A DNA stretch of 64,000 nt from Cognaticolwellia sediminilitoris (GTDB lineage: Bacteria; Pseudomonadota; Gammaproteobacteria; Enterobacterales; Alteromonadaceae), in the NCBI GenBank assembly GCA_002104535.1, contig NBOG01000001.1, positions 466,867 to 530,866 of the forward strand, given 5' to 3'. Numbering within the stretch: the first letter of the stretch is position 1; each line of letters starts with the position of its first letter. The notes under the pieces are model-generated. The model was given only the letters and a program-made list of their open reading frames with translations, did no database searches and was not told the DNA's origin. The position numbers and the translations under genes were made by a program. Of the stretch, positions 1 through 9,694 are shown in pieces.

Positions 1-671
1 GCTCGTATAATGCCTAACGGCGAAATGCCGTAATGAAAATAAAAATCTCTGTCTTCAATTAATAATAAAGTATCGAGTAGTTTGGTTGGTACGGTTTGTA
101 AAGCCACCAAAACTCGGTCTTCTTTGCTCTCAGGTAAAATTCTATCTAGCAATAATGGCTCTAAACGTACTTGTGTTACGCGCTCTTCATTGAGGTAAAT
201 ATCAGTAACTTTATTAATGCGAATATCGAGAGTAATTTGCTTTGCGGGCTCAATACCGCCACCAAAATCGAAAGCACGGCGATAAATAAAGGCGCGACTT
301 TTAGTTATGGAAAACTCACCTGGACGCTCTACCGCTGAGACTTTTTTATAACGATTTGCTAGTAAAGACTTTTCTAGGTTGGTAAGTATCAACTCACCAC
401 CTAGCGAGTATTCTTCAATAGCACCGTAAACTTGAACCGGTACTTGCCAGCGTTGGCCTTCAAACTTATCACGTACTTTACTATCGAGATAAATGCTGTA
501 AATAAAGAGCATAAATATCGCTATAACGCTGATTTTCACCGTAAACCAAAAAGACCAACGTAAAATACGTTTAACGCGACTACTCCCCATCTCCTCAGTA
601 TTACTTGAGGTATTGGCTTTGTTATTTTTACTTTTTTTTGTCGCTGATTCGGCAGTTTTTTTGGCTGTCAT
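1..671 (-). CDS. mrcB: Penicillin-binding protein 1B, N-terminal part (runs off the left edge)
   Basis: Bifunctional peptidoglycan glycosyltransferase/transpeptidase of the inner membrane. Only the first 223 codons are inside the window. Read from the ATG at 671, the protein starts with a Lys/Ser/Thr-rich cytoplasmic tail, has one membrane segment near residues 36-52, and then a region matching the UB2H-type regulatory domain of PBP1B. The segment ends at the start of the glycosyltransferase-51 domain, where EDRDFYFHYG carries the catalytic glutamate (E206). The transpeptidase half lies outside. hrpB, its usual neighbour, is about 2.6 kb away on the same strand, separated by three genes. Assignment to PBP1B rather than 1A rests on the N-terminal layout and on hrpB nearby. 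Confidence 0.85.
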   Translation of the reverse strand, partial: MTAKKTAESATKKSKNNKANTSSNTEEMGSSRVKRILRWSFWFTVKISVIAIFMLFIYSIYLDSKVRDKFEGQRWQVPVQVYGAIEEYSLGGELILTNLEKSLLANRYKKVSAVERPGEFSITKSRAFIYRRAFDFGGGIEPAKQITLDIRINKVTDIYLNEERVTQVRLEPLLLDRILPESKEDRVLVALQTVPTKLLDTLLLIEDRDFYFHYGISPLGIIR

Positions 672-832
672 GCTGTATTTAAGTGTCTCTAGAATAAGAT
701 ATTTAAGCGCTATAATAAGCTAGCAAAGACTATATCCCAAATGATAATTGTTAATAACAACAGTTAGGTCGTAACTGACAAACATTACCGATATAATTCT
801 GACTTTACACGGTCAATTTCTAAAGGTTAACT

Positions 833-1750
833 ATGTCTGCATTTAACATGCTGGTGGTACTTGGTTCAACAGCATCGGGAAAAACTAAACTAGCGGTAGA
901 GCTTGCTAGAATGCTCAATGGTGAAATTATTTCAGCCGATTCACGACAAGTTTACCGCGGTTTAGATATTGGCAGTGGTAAAGATCTTGACGAATACCAA
1001 GAAATTCCACATCACTTAATTGACATTGTTGACCCAGGTTATGAGTACAATATTTTTGATTTTCAGAAAGATGTAATCAACGCTTACGACAAGATTTGCC
1101 AAAAACAAAAATTGGCAATTATGGCGGGTGGCTCTGCGCTTTATGTAGACTCTATTTTAAAAGGATATAGATTAATTGAAGTGCCTGAGAATATTGAACT
1201 AAGAACCTCTTTAGCAAAGCTTTCTCATGAAGATTTAGTGGCTAAGTTACACCAATTAAAACCAAATTTACACAATACTACCGATCTTATTGAGCGCGAC
1301 CGCCTAGTACGCGCCATCGAAATTGCCCAGGGCGAACTCAATGCTAAAGATAATATTAATGATTTCCCTGAATTAAAACCTCTTATATTTGCTATAAAAT
1401 GGCCAAGAGAGGTTATTCGAGAACGTATTACACAACGCTTAAAAGAAAGAATGACACAAGGCCTAATTGAAGAAGTTGCCCAGCTACATAAACAGGGTGT
1501 TAGTTGGGAGACATTATATTTTTATGGCTTGGAATACCGTTTTATTGCCCAACATTTGCAAGGGCAATTAAGCAAAAATGACTGTTTTCAAAAACTAAAT
1601 TCAGCTATCCATCAATTTTCAAAAAAACAAGACACGTGGTTAAGGCGATTGGAGCGAAATGGCACAAAAATTCATTGGTTAGACGGTGATAAAGCGCCCT
1701 TAAATCAAGCAATGGCAATCATCGCACAATTGAATAAATCAGCGATTTAA
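833..1750 (+). CDS. miaA: tRNA dimethylallyltransferase family protein (divergent MiaA)
   Basis: MiaA-family enzymes transfer a dimethylallyl group to A37 of tRNAs that read UNN codons. The 305-residue protein has the P-loop GSTASGKT (11-18), the DSRQ segment (36-39) and the GGSALY motif, all in family order. AAAGG precedes the ATG by about 6 nt. Two things are unlike the usual gammaproteobacterial enzyme. The neighbours are mrcB and a SEC-C protein rather than mutL and hfq, and several signatures differ (ADSRQVYRGLDIGSGK, FYGLEYRF). It may therefore be a second, divergent MiaA-like protein, with the canonical gene elsewhere in the genome. The family assignment is solid; that it is the main MiaA is not. 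Confidence 0.75.
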   Translation: MSAFNMLVVLGSTASGKTKLAVELARMLNGEIISADSRQVYRGLDIGSGKDLDEYQEIPHHLIDIVDPGYEYNIFDFQKDVINAYDKICQKQKLAIMAGGSALYVDSILKGYRLIEVPENIELRTSLAKLSHEDLVAKLHQLKPNLHNTTDLIERDRLVRAIEIAQGELNAKDNINDFPELKPLIFAIKWPREVIRERITQRLKERMTQGLIEEVAQLHKQGVSWETLYFYGLEYRFIAQHLQGQLSKNDCFQKLNSAIHQFSKKQDTWLRRLERNGTKIHWLDGDKAPLNQAMAIIAQLNKSAI

Positions 1751-1787
1751 TTTTAAAAGTTTACTACTCGCTAAAGCCTAGCCTAGC

Positions 1788-2120
1788 CTAGCCGCAGCAT
1801 TTCTTATATTTTTTGCCACTGCCACATGAACATGGATCATTACGATTTGGCGTTTTATCAAATGTAGTAGTGATTGGCTTGTTCAATATTGTTGTCAACT
1901 CGTTGATGTTTTCATCAGCGCTACTATCAACAGTGATTTCAGCAAACAATGCGTTTTCAGCAACTAATGCTGCAACTTCTAGTTTCTTTGCTTCGCTGCT
2001 AACCACGAGTGTTAACGGATTTTTTTCAGAGCCGAGTTTAACAGAGCGCTTAGTGTTATAGCCTGTTTTTACGTGGTTTACTCTGGTGTGGATACGGCCT
2101 TTGTAATACAGATCGTGCAT
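1788..2120 (-). CDS. Small SEC-C motif protein (PBPRA1643-type)
   Basis: A 110-residue protein ending in a SEC-C zinc-binding motif: DPCSCGSGKKYKKCC occupies the last 16 or so residues, with Cys-x-Cys and Cys-Cys as ligands. The N-terminal part (residues 1-75, starting MHDLYYKGRIHTR) matches the small gammaproteobacterial family named after PBPRA1643. The same tail is found on SecA, where it binds zinc and SecB, but the role of these stand-alone proteins is not known. The stop codon lies inside a GCCTA tandem run (1776-1793) just after miaA, which converges on it with 37 nt between the stops. It appears monocistronic. Confidence 0.8.
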   Translation of the reverse strand: MHDLYYKGRIHTRVNHVKTGYNTKRSVKLGSEKNPLTLVVSSEAKKLEVAALVAENALFAEITVDSSADENINELTTILNKPITTTFDKTPNRNDPCSCGSGKKYKKCCG

Positions 2121-2441
2121 GTTGAACTCCGCTAAATTAAATACGCTATGTTTAAGCGCGGCAGTATAACGTAATACACATAATAGTCGACTGTTGAATT
2201 AAGTGATGAATTACATTTATTTAAAATTAAAAATAATTTACCTGCTAAAAAGTTTGAGCATTGCACAGTGCCTCTTATCCTTTGTTACATTACTTAAATG
2301 TTAATTTTCTTTTGAAAAAATTCAAGTTACTGATTTAAAAGATATAGCCATAAATCGGAATAATATTTAAACCGCTTTTGTTTGTAACTTTGCTGCTAAA
2401 GAGATACTTTGAATTTACCTGCCTTTTCTTAAGACGATTTT
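2121..2441. other. Intergenic, no gene seen
   Basis: An AT-rich 321-nt gap between two divergent genes. It should hold both promoters. No clear operator, hairpin or small ORF with a ribosome binding site was found. Confidence 0.5.
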
Positions 2442-3197
2442 ATGAAAATAAAGTTACTACTGTGCTTTTTGTTCTTATTCACTTCGGTCAATGCTTATTG
2501 TCATAAAAACTTAACAGTCGCCTTTGGCAACGCTTTAGCTCCTTGGGTTTTTCCTGAGAATGATACCGGTATAGTTGTAGATATTATTACCGCTGCTTTA
2601 GAGCCTGTTGGCTATACAATAATCCCTTCTTACACGCCTTATGCAAGGCGTATAAACACATACAAAAATGATTTAGTCGATGTAGCAAGCGATATGAACA
2701 TGAATACAATAACGACGGAAGAGTTAGTTGGCTTTTATTCCGGCCCTATTTACCAATATCAAAACTATTTAATCGCTTTATCTGAAAACAACTTTACCCT
2801 TAACAGCCTTGAGGATGTTGGAAGCCACAGCTTAATAGGTTGGCAAGGAGCTAAAGGACATTTAGGCGAACTGTATAGAAATATCGTCTCAGAAAACCCT
2901 AACTATGAGGAAACTCATGATCAAGCATTACAAGTTAAAATGTTATTCATGAAGCGCTTTGAAGTAGCACAAATGGACTCGCATATATTTAAGTTTTATC
3001 GAAATCAAATACAAAGCAGCGGTATAGTAGATACCAGTCCTAAAGTTGATTTTTTTCCTGTGCTCGGCTCAAGTCCTAACGGTTTTCTTTTTAAAGATAA
3101 AGCGGTCAGAGATATATTTATTGAACGGATTAAACTACTGAAAGCTAATGGTGAATACCAAAAAATATATGATAAATATACCGCCAAATTAAATTAA
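2442..3197 (+). CDS. Periplasmic substrate-binding protein, family 3 (amino-acid type)
   Basis: A 251-residue secreted protein. A signal peptide (residues 1-19) precedes a bacterial extracellular solute-binding family 3 fold. Typical segments are visible: an N-terminal strand around NLTVAFGN, the first-lobe PWVFPENDTGIVVDIITAAL, and a C-terminal helix GEYQKIYDKY. No ABC permease or ATPase gene is next to it. It may be an orphan binding protein or belong to the stand-alone group related to sensor input domains that is common in Shewanella and Colwellia. The ligand cannot be deduced. hrpB converges on it from the right. Confidence 0.75.
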   Translation: MKIKLLLCFLFLFTSVNAYCHKNLTVAFGNALAPWVFPENDTGIVVDIITAALEPVGYTIIPSYTPYARRINTYKNDLVDVASDMNMNTITTEELVGFYSGPIYQYQNYLIALSENNFTLNSLEDVGSHSLIGWQGAKGHLGELYRNIVSENPNYEETHDQALQVKMLFMKRFEVAQMDSHIFKFYRNQIQSSGIVDTSPKVDFFPVLGSSPNGFLFKDKAVRDIFIERIKLLKANGEYQKIYDKYTAKLN

Positions 3198-3243
3198 TCA
3201 ATTAAGCACAAGTTACCCACCAAGAATATAAAATAATTATGCG

Positions 3244-5802
3244 CTATAAATGCTTTTTCACTTTTCTTGTGGCTTGCGCATTGGCAGGATCATCGGGCCA
3301 AAAATGTTTAGGATATTTGGCTTTCATTTCTTTTTGTACTTCGCGATAACTGCCTTGCCAAAATGCCACTAAATTTTGAGTTATTTGGATGGGGCGCTGT
3401 GCAGGTGACAGTATTTCGATAATCAAAGCCACTTCGCAGCCTTGCTGACTATCACCTACTGATGGTGTAATACTCACGCCATACAGCTCCTGCATAGGTA
3501 GGGAAACTATCGGTGCTTGCTCTAAGCTATAGCGAATTTTACATTGCCGCCCCGTAGGACCAGTAAAATGACTAGGTGCTAACTGATTAAGACTATGTTG
3601 CTGTTGATAGCTTAACTGCGCCAATAATATATCAGCCAAATTTAACTTATCGAGCTGTGCTTTACTGGTGATATTAGTTAAGTATGGCCCTAACCATTGC
3701 CCTATGGAGCACTCTAAATAATCTTCGCTAACATCTGGTAATGCTAAATGCTTTTGCGTTTGATTGAGCCAACGCCAGCGAAGTAATATTTGTTGTGTTT
3801 GCTGATCGAATTTAAGCCAACTGAGACCTCTTTTTCGAATTTGATCGCTCCAGCAAGCAACAATGAGTTCGTTATTCAGTGCTTGTGTGGTGTTTTCTTC
3901 GCTGATCACTATCGCGCCAATTTTGGCCTGGTTTGCAGCGTTAATCCGATTTTTTTTCTGATCAAAATCTAAGTGAGTCTTCACTTCTAATTTAACAATA
4001 TTCCAAGCAAGCGCCTGCTCGACACTGACTTCAGCCGCTAAAGCTATCGCTAGCGTTTGTTTTCGCTGAAAAAACTGCACAGCAACAATGTAGTTATTAT
4101 CCGCTAAGGCATCCGTTTCACTCATGACAACACCTTTGCCATAAGCGGTTAAATAATTACCATGATGGTCTCTTCGTTTAGCTAAACGCTCAGGAAATGC
4201 CAGTAAAAGTAATAAACCACTAAGCTGAAGTGGTAATTGCCCGATATTTTTACAAAAGCTTTGTTCGCCATCATTCGCCCCACTTTGTTGATTAGCAATT
4301 CTATAAAGTCGCTGCGCCTGCAAGATAATTCTTTGGTGTGTTGCTCTTTTAGGTTGCTGTAATAATTGACTCACTCGCTGTGTGATGTCGCAATTATCTA
4401 GTCGCTGCTGAGCATTAAAAATATCACGCTCTTCTAATAAAGCGGCAAACACACAAGCAAGCGATAACAAATGTTCAACTTGCTGACATTGCTGAAGTTG
4501 TGCCGCCGATAAAAGCATTTTTGCAAATCGTGGGTGGCAAGGAAAAGCCGTAGCTAATCTTCCTTCAGTGGTTAATTGGTGCTGCTTAGTTACTAAACCT
4601 AAGTCGCATAGCTCTTGCCACGCCAATTGCTCTTTAGTCACATTAGGTTGTTCAATCATCGGTAACTGATCACAGCCATTAGCTCCCCAGCGAGCAACTT
4701 CCATCAGCATGGGTAATAAATCAGCCTGCTGAATTTCACTGTTACTTTGCTCTGCCCTGCGCTCAAAATCGTCTTTACTATATAAACGCAAACAATGTCC
4801 GGCTTGTAATCGTCCTGCTCGGCCAGCACGTTGAATTGCTGAAGATTTCGCAATACTGCGTTGAATTAACTTATTATTAAGTGTTTGTACATCGTAAACT
4901 GCAACATTTTCTAAACCAGAATCGATAACTAAATCAACACCTTCAATGGTTAAACTGGTTTCTGCTATATTAGTCGCTAACACTAACTTGTGTTGTCCTT
5001 GAGGAGCTGGAGCAATTGCTTGTTGTTGGTGTTGAAGAGATAACTCACCATAAAGTGGGCACAACAACATGCTTGATGGCATATAGGCTTGTACTTGCTC
5101 TGCTAAATACTTTATGTCGCCCGTACCTGGCAAGAACACTAATATCGAACCATGATGTGAATTCACCTTTGATTTTAACACTGACAACGCATGCTCGCGC
5201 CAAAAACGTGTATTACTCGGTGCTTGATAGCTAACATCTACTGGATAACTTCGACCCTGACTTTCAAGTGCTATGGCATCGGGTAATTGTTGATGTATTT
5301 CTTTCGTGGCCAAAGTGGCTGACATCAACATTATTTTCAGATCATCTCGTAAACCTTGCTGAATATCACGGGTTAATGCAAAAGCTAAATCCGCGTGTAA
5401 TGAACGTTCATGAAATTCGTCAAAAACCACTAAACCACAGCCTGAAAGTTCGGCATCGTTTTGAATTATTTGCGTTAAAATACCTTCAGTGATCACTTCT
5501 AAACGCGTATTTTTAGAGCTTTTGCTTTCATTACGTAATCGATAACCGACAGTTTCCCCGACTTTTTCACCTAGCTGATTTGCCAAGTAACAGGCGATAT
5601 TTTTTGCCGCTAAGCGTCGCGGTTGCAATAAATATATTTTTTGCTTTGATAAGCAAGGTAGTTCTAATAACCATAAAGGTAGCCGAGTCGACTTGCCGGC
5701 ACCGGGTGGCGCGGTTAATAATAAAGTTTGATGCTGATTTAATGCCGCAATAACATCGTTTTTAATGTCATCGATTGGGAGTTTTTGCACAGATTGCGTC
5801 AT
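3244..5802 (-). CDS. hrpB: ATP-dependent RNA helicase HrpB
   Basis: DEAH-box helicase of the HrpB group, 852 residues, the usual length. Visible motifs are Walker A GAGKST (34-39), the DEFH box (128-131), the motif III MSATL, and motif VI QRAGRAGR. The C-terminal third matches the HrpB-specific domain, including the segment around YRFWP-type residues near KYPKHFWPDDPANAQ. Its cellular role is poorly defined even in E. coli. Genomic association with mrcB is typical of gammaproteobacteria and is loosely kept here. The start is the ATG at 5802 (MTQSVQKLPIDDI). The upstream gap carries a REP-like inverted repeat. Confidence 0.93.
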   Translation of the reverse strand: MTQSVQKLPIDDIKNDVIAALNQHQTLLLTAPPGAGKSTRLPLWLLELPCLSKQKIYLLQPRRLAAKNIACYLANQLGEKVGETVGYRLRNESKSSKNTRLEVITEGILTQIIQNDAELSGCGLVVFDEFHERSLHADLAFALTRDIQQGLRDDLKIMLMSATLATKEIHQQLPDAIALESQGRSYPVDVSYQAPSNTRFWREHALSVLKSKVNSHHGSILVFLPGTGDIKYLAEQVQAYMPSSMLLCPLYGELSLQHQQQAIAPAPQGQHKLVLATNIAETSLTIEGVDLVIDSGLENVAVYDVQTLNNKLIQRSIAKSSAIQRAGRAGRLQAGHCLRLYSKDDFERRAEQSNSEIQQADLLPMLMEVARWGANGCDQLPMIEQPNVTKEQLAWQELCDLGLVTKQHQLTTEGRLATAFPCHPRFAKMLLSAAQLQQCQQVEHLLSLACVFAALLEERDIFNAQQRLDNCDITQRVSQLLQQPKRATHQRIILQAQRLYRIANQQSGANDGEQSFCKNIGQLPLQLSGLLLLLAFPERLAKRRDHHGNYLTAYGKGVVMSETDALADNNYIVAVQFFQRKQTLAIALAAEVSVEQALAWNIVKLEVKTHLDFDQKKNRINAANQAKIGAIVISEENTTQALNNELIVACWSDQIRKRGLSWLKFDQQTQQILLRWRWLNQTQKHLALPDVSEDYLECSIGQWLGPYLTNITSKAQLDKLNLADILLAQLSYQQQHSLNQLAPSHFTGPTGRQCKIRYSLEQAPIVSLPMQELYGVSITPSVGDSQQGCEVALIIEILSPAQRPIQITQNLVAFWQGSYREVQKEMKAKYPKHFWPDDPANAQATRKVKKHL

Positions 5803-5866
5803 AAATTATATAGCGTAATATTAGCTGTAAATATTTGATAATAGCCATATTAACATAACACAAGTT

Positions 5867-5935
5867 TTGTAGGTTGGTCTTTAGCCCAACACACTCATAG
5901 GTTTTGACTTTGTCGGGCTAAAGCCCGACCTACAA
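5867..5935. repeat. REP-like inverted repeat
   Basis: Two 25-nt arms (5867-5891 and 5911-5935) are near-perfect reverse complements. The right arm contains GTCGGGCTAAAGCCCGAC, itself a palindrome. The core GTAGGTCGGGCTTTAGCCCGAC is of the kind dispersed through many gammaproteobacterial genomes. It sits between hrpB and thpR, which are transcribed away from each other. No transposase is adjacent. Confidence 0.7.
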
Positions 5936-6092
5936 GTGCCGACACTCAATTTTTTTTCGGTGTGGCCTTAGCCGCAAAAAAGCATCAAGTGTTATTCTTT
6001 AAATTGAGCGCTATGTCAGGATGATTATTCATCAAATAACAATACTAAGATTGCAATGTTATTAAATTCACGATACTACAAAGGTAGTCACA

Positions 6093-6668
6093 ATGGAAAA
6101 ACGCATGTTTCTCGCTTTAGATATTACTGAAACCGATAAAGCGAAGCTTGCTCAATGGCGCAATGAACAGTTAACTTTGCCATTTAAAGCGATCGAACCA
6201 GACAATTTTCATATCACCTTGGCATTTCTGGGTTTAATAAACACAACTCAGCAAACACATTTGACGCACTCGATTAACCAACAAATTGACAGCATACAAC
6301 AACGATTCTTGCCACTTTTTCAGCATCAGAGCACACTTCCGATAACACTTTCTAAAATCGACTACTTTAAAAAGCCTAAAGTATTACATTTAATGCCGGC
6401 AGATTGTCCTGACTGGGTATTACAGTTGCATAAGGCGCTGGTAGAAATAAGTCATAGCTGTAACATCTCTTTAGAAAACAGGCCCTATAAACCACACTTA
6501 AGTCTGTATCGAAAAGCGAAATTTTCGTCAGATTCAGATTTACTTTTGCTTAATCAAGCACTCGATTCTCAACAATTAAAAATACAAAGTTTCAGTCTTT
6601 ACCATTCTTTCTCTACTGAAAATGGCGTTTGTTATCAGCCTATTCAAACTTGGCTGTTAAAACGCTAA
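6093..6668 (+). CDS. thpR: RNA 2',3'-cyclic phosphodiesterase (2'-5' RNA ligase family)
   Basis: Two-histidine phosphoesterase of the LigT/ThpR family, which opens 2',3'-cyclic phosphates on RNA and can join 2'-5' ends in vitro. The 191-residue protein has both required HxTx-type motifs: HITL at 40-43 and HLSL at about 135-138 (the second has Ser in place of Thr, a common variant). Family members are about 175-190 residues. Its position next to hrpB and near sfsA-dksA matches the gene order in enterobacteria. GGTAG precedes the start by 6 nt. Confidence 0.88.
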   Translation: MEKRMFLALDITETDKAKLAQWRNEQLTLPFKAIEPDNFHITLAFLGLINTTQQTHLTHSINQQIDSIQQRFLPLFQHQSTLPITLSKIDYFKKPKVLHLMPADCPDWVLQLHKALVEISHSCNISLENRPYKPHLSLYRKAKFSSDSDLLLLNQALDSQQLKIQSFSLYHSFSTENGVCYQPIQTWLLKR

Positions 6669-6780
6669 GCATTGATCAATAAGTAAATTTAAAACTGGCA
6701 ATATTTTCAAAATCTGCTTACTTGGCAAGTGTTAAAAATACTGTTATCAATTGTCACCCCGTTATAAATGGAGTTAGGCA

Positions 6781-7191
6781 ATGGAAACCATAGTGAAGGA
6801 TAAATACTTAATAACACCGCGTTCAAATATTTTACAAGTTGATGCTTTTGGTCCATTTAATGATCATGTCACTGAGAAGTATATCGACGACATGTACAGC
6901 GCTTGCGAATATTTTTCCGGTCAGCCTTGGGGTTTATTGATTTCATTTTATGGTAATAGCGTATTTTCCCCTGAAGCTGAAGCTGCCTTGATAAAAGTTA
7001 ATAAGCACCGAGTTAAACAAGGTTTAATCGCTAATGCGAGTGTAATAATTGATAGTCACACAGCTGACACTCAACAATTGCAACTGCGAAGAATTTACCA
7101 AGCCTGCAATATTACTTTCTATGTTTTTAGCGATGTGGACAATGCGAAGTCTTGGTTAGAGCAGTTTTTACAGCAATCACAAACAGCTTAA
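6781..7191 (+). CDS. Conserved hypothetical protein, possibly STAS/SpoIIAA-like
   Basis: A 136-residue soluble protein with no signal peptide or membrane segment. GGAG lies 8 nt before the ATG. The pattern of short strands and helices (ILQVDAFGPFND, WGLLISFYGN, ASVIIDSHTAD, ITFYVFSDVDNAKSWLEQFL) and the C-terminal helix after 'VFSDVDNAKSWL' recall the SpoIIAA/STAS-like fold, where an approximately 125-residue domain ends in 'F....A..WL'. This is a guess from pattern only. It is followed by a bidirectional terminator. Confidence 0.6.
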   Translation: METIVKDKYLITPRSNILQVDAFGPFNDHVTEKYIDDMYSACEYFSGQPWGLLISFYGNSVFSPEAEAALIKVNKHRVKQGLIANASVIIDSHTADTQQLQLRRIYQACNITFYVFSDVDNAKSWLEQFLQQSQTA

Positions 7192-7229
7192 AAACTTTAA
7201 AAACAATAAAACTTTAAAAATTAATACTA

Positions 7230-7270
7230 AAAAAGCTGAGCAATACCTAGCGGTATGAACTCAGCTTTTT
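7230..7270. terminator. Bidirectional rho-independent terminator
   Basis: AAAAAGCTGAG ... CTCAGCTTTTT forms an 11-bp stem with A and T tracts on both sides. It lies between the convergent 136-residue gene and pepB, so it can end both transcripts. Confidence 0.85.
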
Positions 7271-7292
7271 GTCATTCTCAACAGTTTAACTA

Positions 7293-8597
7293 TTACTTAG
7301 TAATTAAGTCTGCGATCGTTGCAATGCCGAGGCCGGTAGCACCAGCAGCCCACAAACCTGATTCACTGCCATTATAGGCACCCGCTAAATCAAAATGTAA
7401 CCAACCTGCGCCATTATTATCAACAAAGCGTGATAAAAATCCAGCAGCATTACTCGCGCCACCAGCGCCGCCACCTTTTACAGGCCGACTATTAGCCGTA
7501 TCAGAAAAAACTGACGGACATTTATCTTGATGCCAAGGCTCTAATGGTAATTGCCATAAAGGCTCACCGGTAGCTTTAGCTGATGCTTGTGCTTTCTCTA
7601 CAGCGTTACTATCAAGAGCGAACAATGCGGTGTAATCACCACCTGTTGCCATAACAGCTGCTCCCGTTAAAGTCGCCGCATCAATAATCAACGGTGCGCC
7701 AGTTTCACTTGCCGCCATTAAGCCATCAGCAAGTACAAGACGGCCTTCAGCATCGGTATTGGCAACTTCACAAGTAACACCATTTTTATAAGTAATAATA
7801 TCGCCTAGTTTATAAGCGTCATTACTGATCATGTTTTCTGCACAACACAGGTACATTTTAACTCGTTTATCTAAACCTTGTGTTATAGCTAAAGCGAGAG
7901 CGCCAGCCACAACAGCTGCACCACCCATATCACATTTCATATCAAACATACCGACGTTACTTTTAATGCTATATCCGCCACTGTCGAAAGTAATGCCTTT
8001 ACCCACCAAACAGGCTGCTACTTGTGTTTTTTCGTCAGCTGTTGGGTTAAAATCGAGTTCTAATAAACAAGGTTCATTAACACTACCTTTACCGACATTA
8101 TAGATACCCATCCATTGTTGTTCTTTCAATGCTTCACCTTGAATCAGCCGAGTAGTCACATGCTCAGGTGCGAGTGCTTTTATATAATCTGTGGCTAATT
8201 GGGCTAATTTTAATGGGTATAGTTCAGCAGGTGTTTGATTAGTTAAATCACGGCTCCAAGCATATATAGTGAGTTTATTTTTTAAGCGCGAAATTGTGGC
8301 GTCATCACCACAAAAACTGATAGCGTCTAATTTATTTACACAGCTAAAGCCAAGTGCAAAAGCCCACTGGCTAGCTTCATCCCACGCATCACCTTGTAAA
8401 GTTGCATGCTCAACTCCTAACTTTTCAATTTTACGAGCTGCTATCTGAATTTTACGTAATCTAAATTCAACATTTTCAGGAAGGTAAATAGTAATATTAT
8501 CATTAGTGATTTGAACGGTTTTTTCTTGTTGCCAGCCTTGTGAGTTATTGCTGACTGATAAGGTAATTGAAACGGGTACAGAATTAGCTGTTGTCAT
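7293..8597 (-). CDS. pepB: Peptidase B (M17 leucyl aminopeptidase family)
   Basis: Cytoplasmic M17 metallo-aminopeptidase, 434 residues, close to the 427 of E. coli PepB. The C-terminal catalytic domain has the signature NTDAEGRL (about residues 278-285), preceded by GKGITFDSGGYSIK with the catalytic Lys and metal ligands, and by DMGGAA. The short N-terminal domain and the segments VRDLTNQTPAEL-like and FDLAGAYNGSESG-like fit PepB better than PepA. PepA proteins are longer, about 500 residues. In E. coli pepB lies in the isc region, so its place next to sfsA is a local arrangement. Confidence 0.9.
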   Translation of the reverse strand: MTTANSVPVSITLSVSNNSQGWQQEKTVQITNDNITIYLPENVEFRLRKIQIAARKIEKLGVEHATLQGDAWDEASQWAFALGFSCVNKLDAISFCGDDATISRLKNKLTIYAWSRDLTNQTPAELYPLKLAQLATDYIKALAPEHVTTRLIQGEALKEQQWMGIYNVGKGSVNEPCLLELDFNPTADEKTQVAACLVGKGITFDSGGYSIKSNVGMFDMKCDMGGAAVVAGALALAITQGLDKRVKMYLCCAENMISNDAYKLGDIITYKNGVTCEVANTDAEGRLVLADGLMAASETGAPLIIDAATLTGAAVMATGGDYTALFALDSNAVEKAQASAKATGEPLWQLPLEPWHQDKCPSVFSDTANSRPVKGGGAGGASNAAGFLSRFVDNNGAGWLHFDLAGAYNGSESGLWAAGATGLGIATIADLITK

Positions 8598-8690
8598 GTT
8601 CTCGCCTTTGCATTTAATTTTGATGTTAATAGTTTACACTATGCAGGCAAATAATTAACCTATGTCCCTGATATATCAAGCCGATTTTTT

Positions 8691-9410
8691 ATGAAATTTA
8701 CACTACAACCCAGTACGCTTATTAAACGTTATAAACGCTTTCTTGCCGATGTAATTATTGAAGAAGAAAACGTCACGACAGAAATAACCATGCATTGCGC
8801 TAACACTGGCGCTATGACAGGTTGTGCCGAGCCTGACGATACGGTCTGGTACAGCACTTCTGACAATCTAAAGCGCAAATATCCTAATAGTTGGGAGCTA
8901 ACGCATACTCAAGCTCAGCATTGGATTTGTGTAAATACCATTCGTGCAAACCAACTTACTGAAGAAGCATTACTTAACGATAAAATTGCCGAGCTCAGCC
9001 AGCACAGTGATTTAAGACGAGAAGTTAAATATGGTGATGAAAACAGTAAAATTGATTTTCATTTAATTGACAAAAACGGCAAAGAAACTTTTATAGAAGT
9101 TAAAAGTGTCACGTTGTTAACAGATGGACAGGGTTATTTTCCCGATGCCGTAACTCAACGAGGGCAAAAACATTTACGAGAGTTGATAGCTATGACAGCT
9201 AATGGTCACCGAGCTGTACTTTTATTTGCGGTTTTACATTCAGGTATCAACACAGTTAAACCTGCAGAACATATCGATAATAAATACGCCGAACTTTTAC
9301 GAGAGGCCAGCCAACGAGGTGTTGAAATATTGGCTTATAAAGCCTTGTTCAAGAAAGACAATCAGGACTTTACCATCGCGTTAAGCAATAAAGTGCCGGT
9401 TTTACTTTAA
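8691..9410 (+). CDS. sfsA: Sugar fermentation stimulation protein homolog SfsA
   Basis: A 239-residue SfsA-family protein; members are about 230-240 residues. The N-terminal OB-like part ([18 protein letters not shown]) and the nuclease-like core with D-E/V-K spacing (KIDFHLID ... FIEVKSVTL) are intact. It was identified in E. coli as a stimulator of maltose gene expression; the biochemical role is unsettled, and the fold suggests nucleic-acid binding or cleavage. Its position just before dksA matches E. coli. Confidence 0.93.
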   Translation: MKFTLQPSTLIKRYKRFLADVIIEEENVTTEITMHCANTGAMTGCAEPDDTVWYSTSDNLKRKYPNSWELTHTQAQHWICVNTIRANQLTEEALLNDKIAELSQHSDLRREVKYGDENSKIDFHLIDKNGKETFIEVKSVTLLTDGQGYFPDAVTQRGQKHLRELIAMTANGHRAVLLFAVLHSGINTVKPAEHIDNKYAELLREASQRGVEILAYKALFKKDNQDFTIALSNKVPVLL

Positions 9411-9694
9411 GTAAACAAAGGTAAATATAGTCAATAAAGATTGACGTTATGCCTAAAAACTTGTAAAAGAGCTTGCTTATATTTTATTGTCGCCTTGGAT
9501 AACGTTTAGAGACAGCAATATTTTTAACTTTATCAAGAATTATTATCGATTAAGCCTTGAATTTTATATTAGCAAACACAATATATGTGGGATATTTCAG
9601 GTCTAATTAAATTGGCAGTTGCAACCAAGCGATGAAGTTACATGAAGTAGCTGATATACATCGATTTAGGTCTAGTAGCATTAGGAGAATTAGC

